64,000 bases of DNA from Pseudomonas citri (GTDB lineage Bacteria > Pseudomonadota > Gammaproteobacteria > Pseudomonadales > Pseudomonadaceae): the NCBI RefSeq assembly GCF_025336485.1, contig NZ_JAODAB010000003.1, positions 62,001 to 126,000 of the forward strand, given 5' to 3'. Below the pieces are notes generated by a model, which searched no databases, was not told where the DNA came from, and was given only the letters and a program-made list of their open reading frames with translations. Every line of letters begins with the position of its first letter. Position 1 is the stretch's first letter. Positions 54,772 through 62,731 of the stretch are shown in pieces. Both the position numbers and the translations under genes were made by a program.

Positions 54772-56432
54772 GCGCCCTGCTCCGCGCTCGTCTCGGCCCA
54801 CTGCACGTAGCAGACGGCAACCGGCATCTGGTGTTCCTGGCAGAACTCCAGCCAGCGCAGTTGATTGTCTTGCAGGCGATCACCTGGCCCCTTCACCTCG
54901 ATCATGCGGTAGGTCTTGTCTTGCGGCCAGAACTGGATCAGGTCCGGCATCCCGGCGCGATTGGCCTTGATATCCAGCAGCAGGCGCTCGAACCAGTGCC
55001 GCAGGTGCCGGGCTGGCAGGCATTCGAGGGCTTGCTCCAGCAGTTCCTCGGACAACGCGCCCCAAAACACGAACGGCGACTGCACGCCCCACTTTTCCCC
55101 GTAGCGGCGGGTGATGGTGGCCCGATAGCCGCCATCTTCCAGTTCCGCCAGGCATGCCGCGAACAGGTCAGCGCGCCGGGCATGGAAGTCCTCATGGAGC
55201 AGGTCCACCGGCCCGCGCTGGAACGGGTGGAAAAACGCCCCGGGCAAGGGCGCGAAAATCGCCGGCCAGCACAACAGGCCGAACAGTGAATTGACCAGGC
55301 TGTTCTCGACGTAATGCACGGGCGCCCGTTCGTCGTGCAGATGAGCCTGGACGTGGTACTCAACCGACAGGCTCGGATCGACGCGGCGCAAGTGCAGGTC
55401 CAACCGTTCCACGTCCCGGGCCATGGCGCGCCGCACGGCTGGTCCACCCAGCTTGCGCCGCAGCCGGGGCACGATCCGGAGCAACGCCTGGGTCTCGGCG
55501 GCACTTTGTGGCGATTGTGCCGCCATTTCACCCAATTCGAGGGCCAAGGCGTACTCACCCATGCGCTCCAGCACACGAATCATCCGCAGCCGTGCCCCCG
55601 GGTACGTGCAATCGCGATAGATACCCAGCGCCAGGGCGAAATCACCGATGCGCTCGCCGTGCTGGCCGATCTGGAACAGCAGTTTGCCCCGGCGCCGCTC
55701 CAGCCAGGGGTTGTCCAGGACCTGCCCGTTGACGTCGGCCACGACCTGCGCCGCCGGTTCCCCGGCTTCGAAACGCTGCTGGCAGGCATGCAGGAACAGG
55801 TAGGCATCGACGTCCTCGCGGCTGCGCAGGCCGCGGGACTGGTCGCTGAACTCAACGGATTCATAGGTAAAGATGCCCAGGTCTGCGAGGACGAACTCAG
55901 ACCAGTCCTGGTAGAGGTTGCCGAAAAACATCAACCGCAAGCGGTCGCACAAATCCATGATCGTCAGGCTGTACAGGCGATCCTCTAGCTGCGGGCACCA
56001 CACCTTGAACGGCTGTGGTTGGCTGAAGCTTTTCGCCAGGGCCTCGAGCCATTGGCTCTTCTTCGCCCGAGGCTGTTCGATCAAGTGGCCCAGGCACAGG
56101 AGGATTTCCTCCTTGAGCAGGACCTGGAACAGTTCCTCCACCCCCAAAGGCGCGTGCTCTTCGACCCACCCCAGGGCCAGCAACGGTTCGACGGCACGGG
56201 CAATCTCGCCGATTTCGCCATAGCGCAGCTTGCTATGGCGAAACCGCAAGCCCTTGCGCATGACCATCCGCACCAGCAAGCCCTGGGATGGCAGAGGCAG
56301 CGCGGCGAAATGCTCGACGAAGCGCTGCTCTTCGACGCTCAGCACGTCGGCATAACGCTGGGTCAACCAGGCGAGCACCTGCTGGAAATTGTTGAGATAG
56401 TAGAGAGGATCGTCGAGAGGATTGGCTGTCAC
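54768..56432 (-). CDS. FAN1-type VRR-NUC structure-specific nuclease
   Basis: The 554-residue protein resembles P. aeruginosa FAN1 (559 residues), a 5'-flap nuclease that works in interstrand crosslink repair. The VRR-NUC catalytic core is near the C-terminus: GMPDLIQFWP supplies the Asp, and RMIEVKGPGDRLQDNQ supplies the ExK. The N-terminal part opens with NPLDDPLYYLNNFQ, as in the family, followed by helical TPR-like repeats. No ATG lies near this point; a GTG at 56432 (Val-Thr-Ala-Asn) is the best start, and the longer frame to 56507 begins at a TTG without a ribosome site. It is translationally coupled to the downstream nuclease-helicase. Confidence 0.88.
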   Translation of the reverse strand: MTANPLDDPLYYLNNFQQVLAWLTQRYADVLSVEEQRFVEHFAALPLPSQGLLVRMVMRKGLRFRHSKLRYGEIGEIARAVEPLLALGWVEEHAPLGVEELFQVLLKEEILLCLGHLIEQPRAKKSQWLEALAKSFSQPQPFKVWCPQLEDRLYSLTIMDLCDRLRLMFFGNLYQDWSEFVLADLGIFTYESVEFSDQSRGLRSREDVDAYLFLHACQQRFEAGEPAAQVVADVNGQVLDNPWLERRRGKLLFQIGQHGERIGDFALALGIYRDCTYPGARLRMIRVLERMGEYALALELGEMAAQSPQSAAETQALLRIVPRLRRKLGGPAVRRAMARDVERLDLHLRRVDPSLSVEYHVQAHLHDERAPVHYVENSLVNSLFGLLCWPAIFAPLPGAFFHPFQRGPVDLLHEDFHARRADLFAACLAELEDGGYRATITRRYGEKWGVQSPFVFWGALSEELLEQALECLPARHLRHWFERLLLDIKANRAGMPDLIQFWPQDKTYRMIEVKGPGDRLQDNQLRWLEFCQEHQMPVAVCYVQWAETSAEQGA

Positions 56433-56652
56433 AGAAGAAGCGCCAAGGATGTCGAAATACTGGTTATGCGTACAGATAACAGCTAGGACGGGGTCAGGCA
56501 ACAGCAAAAGATGAACGGTCCCCTATATTTAAAGTGAAATCCTGCGGGCGGCGCTGAACTTTCCTACGGCAAGCGAGACCAATGGCGATTAACTAAGTGA
56601 TGGCGCGGTCGAATCAGTTGGCCGGTGCCCTTTTGATTGAGAGGTTATGGTT

Positions 56653-56877
56653 ATGAACATCAGGTTTCTCAGCCTGCCCCTGGTCGCTGCGACATTCCTG
56701 GCCCTGGCCGGGTGCGCCTCGCCGACCGTAGTGACCTTGCAGAACGGCACCCAGTATTTGACCAAGGACATCCCCAACACCCGCACCTCCGATGGCTTCT
56801 ACGAATTCGAAGACATTTCCGGCAAGAAAGTCCGCGTTCGTGCCGACGATGTGGCGACCATTCGCAAGGAAGACTGA
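56653..56877 (+). CDS. YgdI/YgdR-family small lipoprotein
   Basis: This 74-residue protein has a lipoprotein signal: a short basic start and hydrophobic LSLPLVAATFLALAGC with the lipobox LAGC (Cys about residue 21). The mature part, VVTLQNGTQYLTKDIPN then GFYEFEDISGKKVRVRADDV, is the YgdI/YgdR SH3-like domain. The ATG at 56653 sits about 8 nt after GAGAGG; the ATG at 56647 is too close to that site. Known relatives are outer or inner membrane lipoproteins of unknown role. Confidence 0.9.
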   Translation: MNIRFLSLPLVAATFLALAGCASPTVVTLQNGTQYLTKDIPNTRTSDGFYEFEDISGKKVRVRADDVATIRKED

Positions 56878-56962
56878 AGCAAGCAACGTAAGCCGCTCTG
56901 GGAGCCAAGTTCCCTCACCCCAGGGGTCTGTTCAAGGCTTGGATGTGGGGTGGCGGCAAGAT

Positions 56963-57056
56963 TCATCGCGAGCAAGCTTTGCTCCCACAGCGGTTTGGGA
57001 GCTCACAGATCTGGTATTCACCTTGGATCCTGTGGGAGCAAAGCTTGCTCGCGATT
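56963..57056. repeat. REPIN: inverted pair of REP-like elements
   Basis: TCATCGCGAGCAAGCTTTGC with TCCCACAG (56963-56990) is repeated in inverted orientation at 57031-57056 (TGTGGGAGCAAAGCTTGCTC then GCGATT). It is the second REPIN of the window and lies between the lipoprotein gene and the LysR gene that converges on it. Confidence 0.85.
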
Positions 57057-57078
57057 GCGTCGGCCCAGACACTCTGAG

Positions 57079-57987
57079 CTAAGGTAGCTCCTTACGCCCA
57101 CACACTTCCCTCAGGCAACCGCGAAACCAGCGATGCGCCGGGTCGGCGTCCATCCGTGGGTGCCACAGCATGGCGATCGTGAATTCAGGCACCGGAAACG
57201 GCAGTGCGAAGCTGTACATGCCCGCTCGCAAGCTGGCGGTGTAGCGTGCGGGAACGGTGGCGATCAGGTCGCTGGACCGGGCAAGCCCGAGTGCGGAGGA
57301 AAAGCCCGGCACGGTGGTGATGACCTCCCGGGACAGGTTCATCGACTCCATGGCCAAGTCAAACGGCCCCTGATCGAGACCGCGCATGGAAATGCCGATA
57401 TGCCGGCCCGCCGCGTACCGGACCGCGCTCATCTCGCCCTCGCACAGCAAGTGCCCTGCGCGCACCACGCCGACGAAGCGGTCGACGAACAACGCCTGGG
57501 TCCGCAGCTCGGGGCTGGTGTCCTGGTCCACTACGGCTGTTTCCAGATCCACGGTGCCCTCCCGCAGTGCCGTGCTGTCCTTGTTGGTTTTCTCCACGAA
57601 ACGCAGCCGCACGCCGGGCGCCTGCTCGTTGATCCGGGCAATCAGATCAATGGCGAAGTTTTCCACGAACCCCTCGCGGGTGCGCAAGGTGAAGGTTCGC
57701 TTCAGTCGCCCCAGGTCCGGCGCCTGCACAGGGCGCAGCACGGCCTGGACATCCTGCACCAGTTGGCTGACCTGCTCGCGCAACGCCATCGCCCGCGGCG
57801 TCGGTACCAATCCACGCCCTGCCCGCACCAGCAGCGGATCGCCGGTGGTTTCGCGTAAGCGCGCCAAGGCACGGCTCATGGCCGAGGGGCTGAGTCGCAG
57901 CCGTCGCGCGGCACCGGCCACGCTGCCTTCAGCCAGCAGTACATCAAGGGTGATGAGTAGGTTGAGATCGGGTGAGGACATGAGCAT
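57079..57987 (-). CDS. LysR-family transcriptional regulator
   Basis: The 302-residue protein has the N-terminal LysR helix-turn-helix (about 8-67: NLLITLDVLLAEGSVAGAAR, then SPSAMSRALARLRE) and a periplasmic-binding-protein-like effector domain (about 92-295). It is divergent from an MFS exporter across 123 nt that contain two inverted repeats, so control of that exporter is likely. The ATG at 57987 and one two codons later are both possible. Confidence 0.9.
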   Translation of the reverse strand: MLMSSPDLNLLITLDVLLAEGSVAGAARRLRLSPSAMSRALARLRETTGDPLLVRAGRGLVPTPRAMALREQVSQLVQDVQAVLRPVQAPDLGRLKRTFTLRTREGFVENFAIDLIARINEQAPGVRLRFVEKTNKDSTALREGTVDLETAVVDQDTSPELRTQALFVDRFVGVVRAGHLLCEGEMSAVRYAAGRHIGISMRGLDQGPFDLAMESMNLSREVITTVPGFSSALGLARSSDLIATVPARYTASLRAGMYSFALPFPVPEFTIAMLWHPRMDADPAHRWFRGCLREVCGRKELP

Positions 57988-58002
57988 GGGCCTTATAGAT
58001 GG

Positions 58003-58065
58003 CGTTACGTGCAGCTATAACCTGCAAATGCTGCGTCTTCCGCCATGTTAGCCCCAGGCGTAACG
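58003..58065. promoter_or_regulatory. Inverted repeats in the LysR/MFS divergent region
   Basis: TGCAG-CTATAA-CTGCA (58010-58025) is a perfect inverted repeat with a 6-nt spacer. CGTTACG (58003-58009) has its reverse complement CGTAACG at 58059-58065. LysR regulators bind such interrupted palindromes, one upstream and one near the promoter. Binding is inferred from position. Confidence 0.45.
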
Positions 58066-58110
58066 TTCTGACAGTTGCATTTTTCAGCGCTGCCAGAGCG
58101 CGAGGACGCC

Positions 58111-59559
58111 ATGAAACCCACTCCTACACCACAAAACGCACCGACAACCCTGAACGCCCCCTGCGGGGCATTGGCCAGCCTGGCACTCTCGACCCTGCTG
58201 GCTTCGCTGGGCGCCAGCATCACCTCGGTGGGCCTGCCCGCGCTGGCCCAGGCGTTCGATGCTTCGTTCCAGCAGGTGCAATGGGTGGTGCTCGCTTATC
58301 TGCTGGCCATCACCACACTGATCGTCAGTGTCGGTCGGCTGGGCGACCTGTGGGGACGTCGCAAGCTGTTGCTGGCCGGCATCGCCCTATTCACGCTCGC
58401 CTCGGCCTTATGCGCAGGGGCACCCACGCTGGGATGGCTGGCGGCGGGCCGCGCCGTGCAAGGCGTCGGGGCGGCCGTGATGATGACGCTGACCCTGGCG
58501 CTGGTGGGCGAGACGGTCGCGAAAGAAAAAACCGGTAACGCCATGGGCCTGCTGGGCACATTATCGGCGGTCGGCACTGCCTTGGGCCCGTCCCTGGGGG
58601 GCGCGTTGGTCACCGGGTTCGGTTGGCCTGCGTTGTTCTTGATCAACATTCCGCTCGGGCTGCTGACTTTACTGCTGGCCTGGCGCGCGCTGCCCAAGGG
58701 CCCCGCGCCGACGGTGGTCCAAGGCTCGCGCTTCGACATCACCGGCACGTTGCTGCTGGCCGGCACGCTGGCCGCTTATGCCCTGGCCATGACCCTGGGA
58801 CACGGAGCATTCGGCTGGCCGCAAATCGCCTTGCTGCTGGGCGCGATCCTGGGAGCCGGGTTGTTCGTCCTCGCTCAGGGTCGGGTGGCGTCGCCGTTGA
58901 TTGCGCTGGCGGTGTTCAATAATCGGTCGCTGGTGTCGGGCCTGATCACCAGCGCGATGGTGGCAACAGTGATGATGGCGACGTTACTGGTCGGTCCATT
59001 CTATTTGTCCATTACCCTCGGACTGCCCGCAGCACTCGTCGGCCTGACGCTGGCGACGGGCCCAGGCGTCGCGGCGCTGGCCGCAATGCCCGCCGGACGC
59101 CTGGCGGATCGGTTCGGCCAGGAGCGGATGCGCGTCGTCGGGCTGGCGATCATGGTTGCTGGCAGCCTGATGCTGTCGCTGCTGTCGCCGGCACTGGGCT
59201 TGGGCGGTTACATCACGGCGATCGTGACCACCACTCTGGGCTACGTGCTCTTCCAGACGGCCAATAACACCGCGGTCATGATCAACGTCGTGCCCCATCA
59301 GCGAGGCGTCATTGCCGGGCTGCTCAATCTGTCGCGCAATCTTGGCCTCTTTACCGGCGCCGCCCTGCTGGGTGCGGTGTTCGCTGCCGCCGTGGCGACG
59401 AAAGACATCTCCCGTGCCACGCCCGAGGCCGTTGCCAATGGCCTGCAAGTGACCTTCATCGTGGCCCTGGCGCTGCTGTTTCTCGCCCTGTTGGTGGCCT
59501 TCACATGCCGTGAACCGGCGTCACGGGTCGACCCGCAGGACACTGCCCTCGAAAGATGA
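58111..59559 (+). CDS. MFS drug/metabolite exporter, DHA2-like
   Basis: The 482-residue membrane protein has the major-facilitator pattern with about 14 hydrophobic segments, as in the DHA2 (EmrB/QacA) group. The motif-A region reads SVGRLGDLWGRRKLLLAG (about 72-90), with GPSLGGALVTGFGWPALF and FLINIPLG following (motif C region). GAGGA at 58102-58106 lies 4 nt before the ATG at 58111, which fits better than the ATG at 58075. The divergent LysR gene is the probable regulator. The substrate is unknown; no partner membrane-fusion gene is adjacent. Confidence 0.88.
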   Translation: MKPTPTPQNAPTTLNAPCGALASLALSTLLASLGASITSVGLPALAQAFDASFQQVQWVVLAYLLAITTLIVSVGRLGDLWGRRKLLLAGIALFTLASALCAGAPTLGWLAAGRAVQGVGAAVMMTLTLALVGETVAKEKTGNAMGLLGTLSAVGTALGPSLGGALVTGFGWPALFLINIPLGLLTLLLAWRALPKGPAPTVVQGSRFDITGTLLLAGTLAAYALAMTLGHGAFGWPQIALLLGAILGAGLFVLAQGRVASPLIALAVFNNRSLVSGLITSAMVATVMMATLLVGPFYLSITLGLPAALVGLTLATGPGVAALAAMPAGRLADRFGQERMRVVGLAIMVAGSLMLSLLSPALGLGGYITAIVTTTLGYVLFQTANNTAVMINVVPHQRGVIAGLLNLSRNLGLFTGAALLGAVFAAAVATKDISRATPEAVANGLQVTFIVALALLFLALLVAFTCREPASRVDPQDTALER

Positions 59560-59750
59560 TGGCCCTTAACCAGCAGTGCCTAAGTCGTGATGCAGATCAA
59601 AAAAAGTGAACCAATCGCCAAACGGCCTGAAAAAAGCCATATGACTTTCATTTTCAGGTGCTATTTTTAGTTCTCACTGGTAGAGCCATGAAGGCTCTTC
59701 CTTCCTGATATGAGCAAATGGAAGCGCTTGATGATGAAGGCGGGCAACAG

Positions 59751-60029
59751 ATGAATAGAGGATCTTTCAGCAAGGTTACGTTTCCCAACGCCTGCCAGTT
59801 GATGCGCTGGCATTTTCATCCCATGGGGTTTGAGGCGAGCATGGACGCGCCGGGCAGCATGGTCGCCCGACTGTTCGACCGTGCCAGCGGTGAAACCATG
59901 ATCGCGATCGCCGGCATCCCCTGCGCGACCGTGATGAACGCCCCTGACGTTGAGCGAATCATCGAAGCAGTGGAAGCCGAGCTGGAAGCTTTTGTACCGC
60001 CGGTGGGTTTGCGACGATTTGCTTCCTGA
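59751..60029 (+). CDS. DUF1652 small protein
   Basis: The 92-residue protein matches DUF1652, a family largely confined to Pseudomonas: FPNACQLMRWHFHPMGFEA, then ETMIAIAGIPC. Function unknown. I use the ATG at 59751 because it gives the family length; an in-frame ATG at 59718 is possible and neither has a strong ribosome site. A strong terminator follows directly. Confidence 0.82.
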   Translation: MNRGSFSKVTFPNACQLMRWHFHPMGFEASMDAPGSMVARLFDRASGETMIAIAGIPCATVMNAPDVERIIEAVEAELEAFVPPVGLRRFAS

Positions 60030-60031
60030 TG

Positions 60032-60058
60032 AAAAAGCCCACATCCGTGGGCTTTTTT
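60032..60058. terminator. Bidirectional intrinsic terminator
   Basis: AAAAAGCCCAC-ATCC-GTGGGCTTTTTT: a 6-bp GC stem with a 4-nt loop, flanked by five A residues on the left and six T residues on the right. It lies between the convergent DUF1652 and UvrD-like genes and can end transcription from both sides. Confidence 0.93.
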
Positions 60059-60072
60059 GTGCGCGCTGGCTT

Positions 60073-62508
60073 TTACCCGCCCACAGTCTTGCCATGGCGG
60101 GACTGGCGGTGGTCGGCAAAGAACACCTGGCCCGTGCCGATACGGTCCGAGGCCTTGGGCCCATTGGCAGATTGGGCGTCCTGGCCGTCGACATACCAAT
60201 AGCAATGTTGCACGGCGCGGGTGATGCCCACGTAGGCCAGGCGCAGGATCTCGTCCTTTTGGGCCGTATCGTAGGGATCCATGTCACGTTCCTGCCCCAA
60301 CCCGGCCATTCGATAGACCTGGTTCTTGTAGGGTGACCGGGTCAGGTGCTGACAATCGCCCAGCAAGAACACCGCATCGGCCTGGAGTCCCTTGGCACTG
60401 TGATAGGTCATCTGTCGCAGGCGCCGCGCCTCGTACGGCAAGCTAGAATCTACATTAACTTTTGACTGAATAAGCTTTTCTATCAATAATTTATCAGAGC
60501 TTCTTCGATACAACATCAAGACTGAATCGCCCTGGCGATAATGCTCCTCCAACCGTCGCGCTAACCCTTCGTCGTCCCGATCCAGCACGTGGACCGGGCT
60601 GGGTTGGCGAGGCGCGCCCGCGGCCTTGGCTTTTTTCCCTGGAATAGCCGCAGCCGTACGGACCACGTGTTCAGCCGCGTCGATGATGTACTGGTGGCTG
60701 CGGTAGTTGTCCGTGAGCATCACCCGAGTCGTCGATGGCGATGGGAATTGTTGGTTGAACCCCATGAAAAAGCTAGGCGAACTGCCACGCCAGCCATAGA
60801 TCGATTGCCAATCGTCTCCCACGCAGAGCAAGGACGAGCGCTGCGCGCCACGCCCCACATGCAACGCCGGCCCGCGCCGACGCACTTCCTGCAGGCTCGC
60901 GCGCAACCAGGAAACGATCTGCGGCGAAACGTCCTGGAATTCGTCGATCATCAAGTGCGACATGGGTCTGAGGAGCGCATCGCCCAGCAATTTGAAGTTT
61001 TCCGGCGAATGCTCGCTGAACAGCGCGAACATGCGGTTGTAGGTCATGATCGGTGGCGACTGATCGAGCAGATGGTCTTCGAATGCCCGCCAATAACGGC
61101 TAAGGGCTTCGAAGAAATACCGATCGGGGTCACTTTGGGCGAAGGACATCTGCCCGACGGCCTGCGGCACATCCAGGCCAAGGTTCTCGATAAAGCCGGC
61201 GGCCAGCACAAAGCAGTCGAGCAAAGGCGCCGACGCCAGTTCACCTTGAACCTTGTAGTCGAACCCGGGCCCGGCACTGGCGTCTCCGGCCAGGGAGGCC
61301 AAGACGCGCTTCGACGACTCATAACTATCCAGCCATATCAATGGCTTACGGCAGAAAGCTTGAAACAACGTGCGCTTTACCGCCCATTCCGCACGGATGC
61401 TCAGTTTGGCGCCGGAGCGACTGAGCCGGCCATCTTCCTCGGGATCGAAGCCCAGCATGACCCAGGCGTCCAACGCCGCAATATAACCATGGCAATGGAA
61501 CGTCGAACCGTTGATTTCGAACCGCTGGCGCCTTGGCTCGATGCCTTTGATTGGCCAGGCGCCAGCGCGACGCCAGAGGCCTTCGATGCTGTCGCACAAC
61601 TCCTCGTCGCGCTGGGCAGCCAGTTCGGTCACAGCCACGCGCTTTTGCACATCCGGATGATCGCGCTCCAGTTCCTTGAGTTGCAGTGCGTGGCGGGATA
61701 ATAGCTGGATCAGCTCACAAAACCGCTCATCGCGCTGGTAAAGCACGCGATAGCAGGCATTGAGTTGCTGGCGCTGGGCATCGTTGATCCGCAAATCGAA
61801 AGGGCTGCTGTCGAGCTCCGCATCGCCAGGCCCTGTGCGATGGCTCAGGGTTTCAAATGCCTGGAGCCGCTCCAGGCCGGGCAGGCTGCGCACCATCGGC
61901 AAGAGGCGCGAATGAAAGGTTCGCACCAGGTCACGCGCTTGCTGGAGGCTGAGGGTGTGCCCCCACAGAGCAAACACCTCGATCAGCTTGAGGATGAAGT
62001 CTTTGCGTGACTCCCGGGTAAATGTCACCACGGTCATCGAGTCCAGCTCGAACCCCAGGTAATGAACCAGCAACACGATACGCAGCACCAGCGTGGTGGA
62101 TTTGCCCGCTCCCGCACCGGCGACCACCGAGGTAGAAGGCGTGTCGCTGAGGATCATCTTCCATTGCGCAGCACTGGGCTGTGCAGACGGCGGCAGCAGG
62201 CGCGCGACATCAGTCTTCACACGCTTCTTCAACTCCGCCGTCAACGGCAGGCGCCAGTCATCGAACAACAAGTCGTCGACTTGGGGGGCCGGATGTTCGG
62301 TACTGCGCGAGTCACGAATCAACAGGACCTGACGCCCCTCTTCCAGCCCTTCGGCCTTGCCTTCCTTATAGCCGTAGTCGAAGCCTGCGGTATGCCCGCT
62401 GCGAAAACCATCGGCCTGACCGTGCAGCCAGGACGCCCGGTGCTGGGCGCGCAGGCGCGTCAGGCCATGGCCGAAGAATCGGGCAGCCAGGCGCTTGAGC
62501 AGCGACAT
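60073..62508 (-). CDS. UvrD/Rep-type superfamily 1 helicase
   Basis: The 811-residue protein has an N-terminal region of about 125 residues of its own (FRSGHTAGFDYGYKEGKAEG, a Gly/Tyr-rich repeat). The SF1A helicase core follows: Walker A VVAGAGAGKSTTL, MTVVTFTRESRKDF (motif Ia), LMIDEFQDVSPQIV (motif II), CVGDDWQSIYGWRG (motif III) and MTYHSAKGLQADAVF (motif V region) with LAYVGITRAV at the end. I use the ATG at 62508; a GTG at 62622 would add 38 residues and neither has a clear ribosome site. The role is DNA unwinding in repair or replication restart; it is not UvrD itself, given the different N-terminus. Confidence 0.87.
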   Translation of the reverse strand: MSLLKRLAARFFGHGLTRLRAQHRASWLHGQADGFRSGHTAGFDYGYKEGKAEGLEEGRQVLLIRDSRSTEHPAPQVDDLLFDDWRLPLTAELKKRVKTDVARLLPPSAQPSAAQWKMILSDTPSTSVVAGAGAGKSTTLVLRIVLLVHYLGFELDSMTVVTFTRESRKDFILKLIEVFALWGHTLSLQQARDLVRTFHSRLLPMVRSLPGLERLQAFETLSHRTGPGDAELDSSPFDLRINDAQRQQLNACYRVLYQRDERFCELIQLLSRHALQLKELERDHPDVQKRVAVTELAAQRDEELCDSIEGLWRRAGAWPIKGIEPRRQRFEINGSTFHCHGYIAALDAWVMLGFDPEEDGRLSRSGAKLSIRAEWAVKRTLFQAFCRKPLIWLDSYESSKRVLASLAGDASAGPGFDYKVQGELASAPLLDCFVLAAGFIENLGLDVPQAVGQMSFAQSDPDRYFFEALSRYWRAFEDHLLDQSPPIMTYNRMFALFSEHSPENFKLLGDALLRPMSHLMIDEFQDVSPQIVSWLRASLQEVRRRGPALHVGRGAQRSSLLCVGDDWQSIYGWRGSSPSFFMGFNQQFPSPSTTRVMLTDNYRSHQYIIDAAEHVVRTAAAIPGKKAKAAGAPRQPSPVHVLDRDDEGLARRLEEHYRQGDSVLMLYRRSSDKLLIEKLIQSKVNVDSSLPYEARRLRQMTYHSAKGLQADAVFLLGDCQHLTRSPYKNQVYRMAGLGQERDMDPYDTAQKDEILRLAYVGITRAVQHCYWYVDGQDAQSANGPKASDRIGTGQVFFADHRQSRHGKTVGG

Positions 62509-62694
62509 ATGGGCCAGGGGTAAAAGCTCGGGGGGTAGATCGGGAGTGGGTGACGACACGCTGGGACTCCGGGGCTTTGAATCATCCCGGCTATGGTGTC
62601 TAAATTTGCCTTCGGGTTCCACCCAAAAGCTTTTAAGTCATGGATTTAGGCGATGAAGTGAATGTGTTGTCGCAGAAATGCAACCTGGCCGCCA

Positions 62695-62726
62695 GCCATG
62701 GCGAGGGACCGGTCCCTCGCCATGGC
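62695..62726. repeat. Perfect 32-bp palindrome 3' of pgm
   Basis: GCCATGGCGAGGGACC followed by its exact reverse complement GGTCCCTCGCCATGGC, starting 5 nt after the pgm stop on the minus strand. There is no loop in the DNA and no T-run after it, so it may be a hairpin terminator of unusual type or a REP remnant. Confidence 0.8.
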
Positions 62727-62731
62727 GACAG

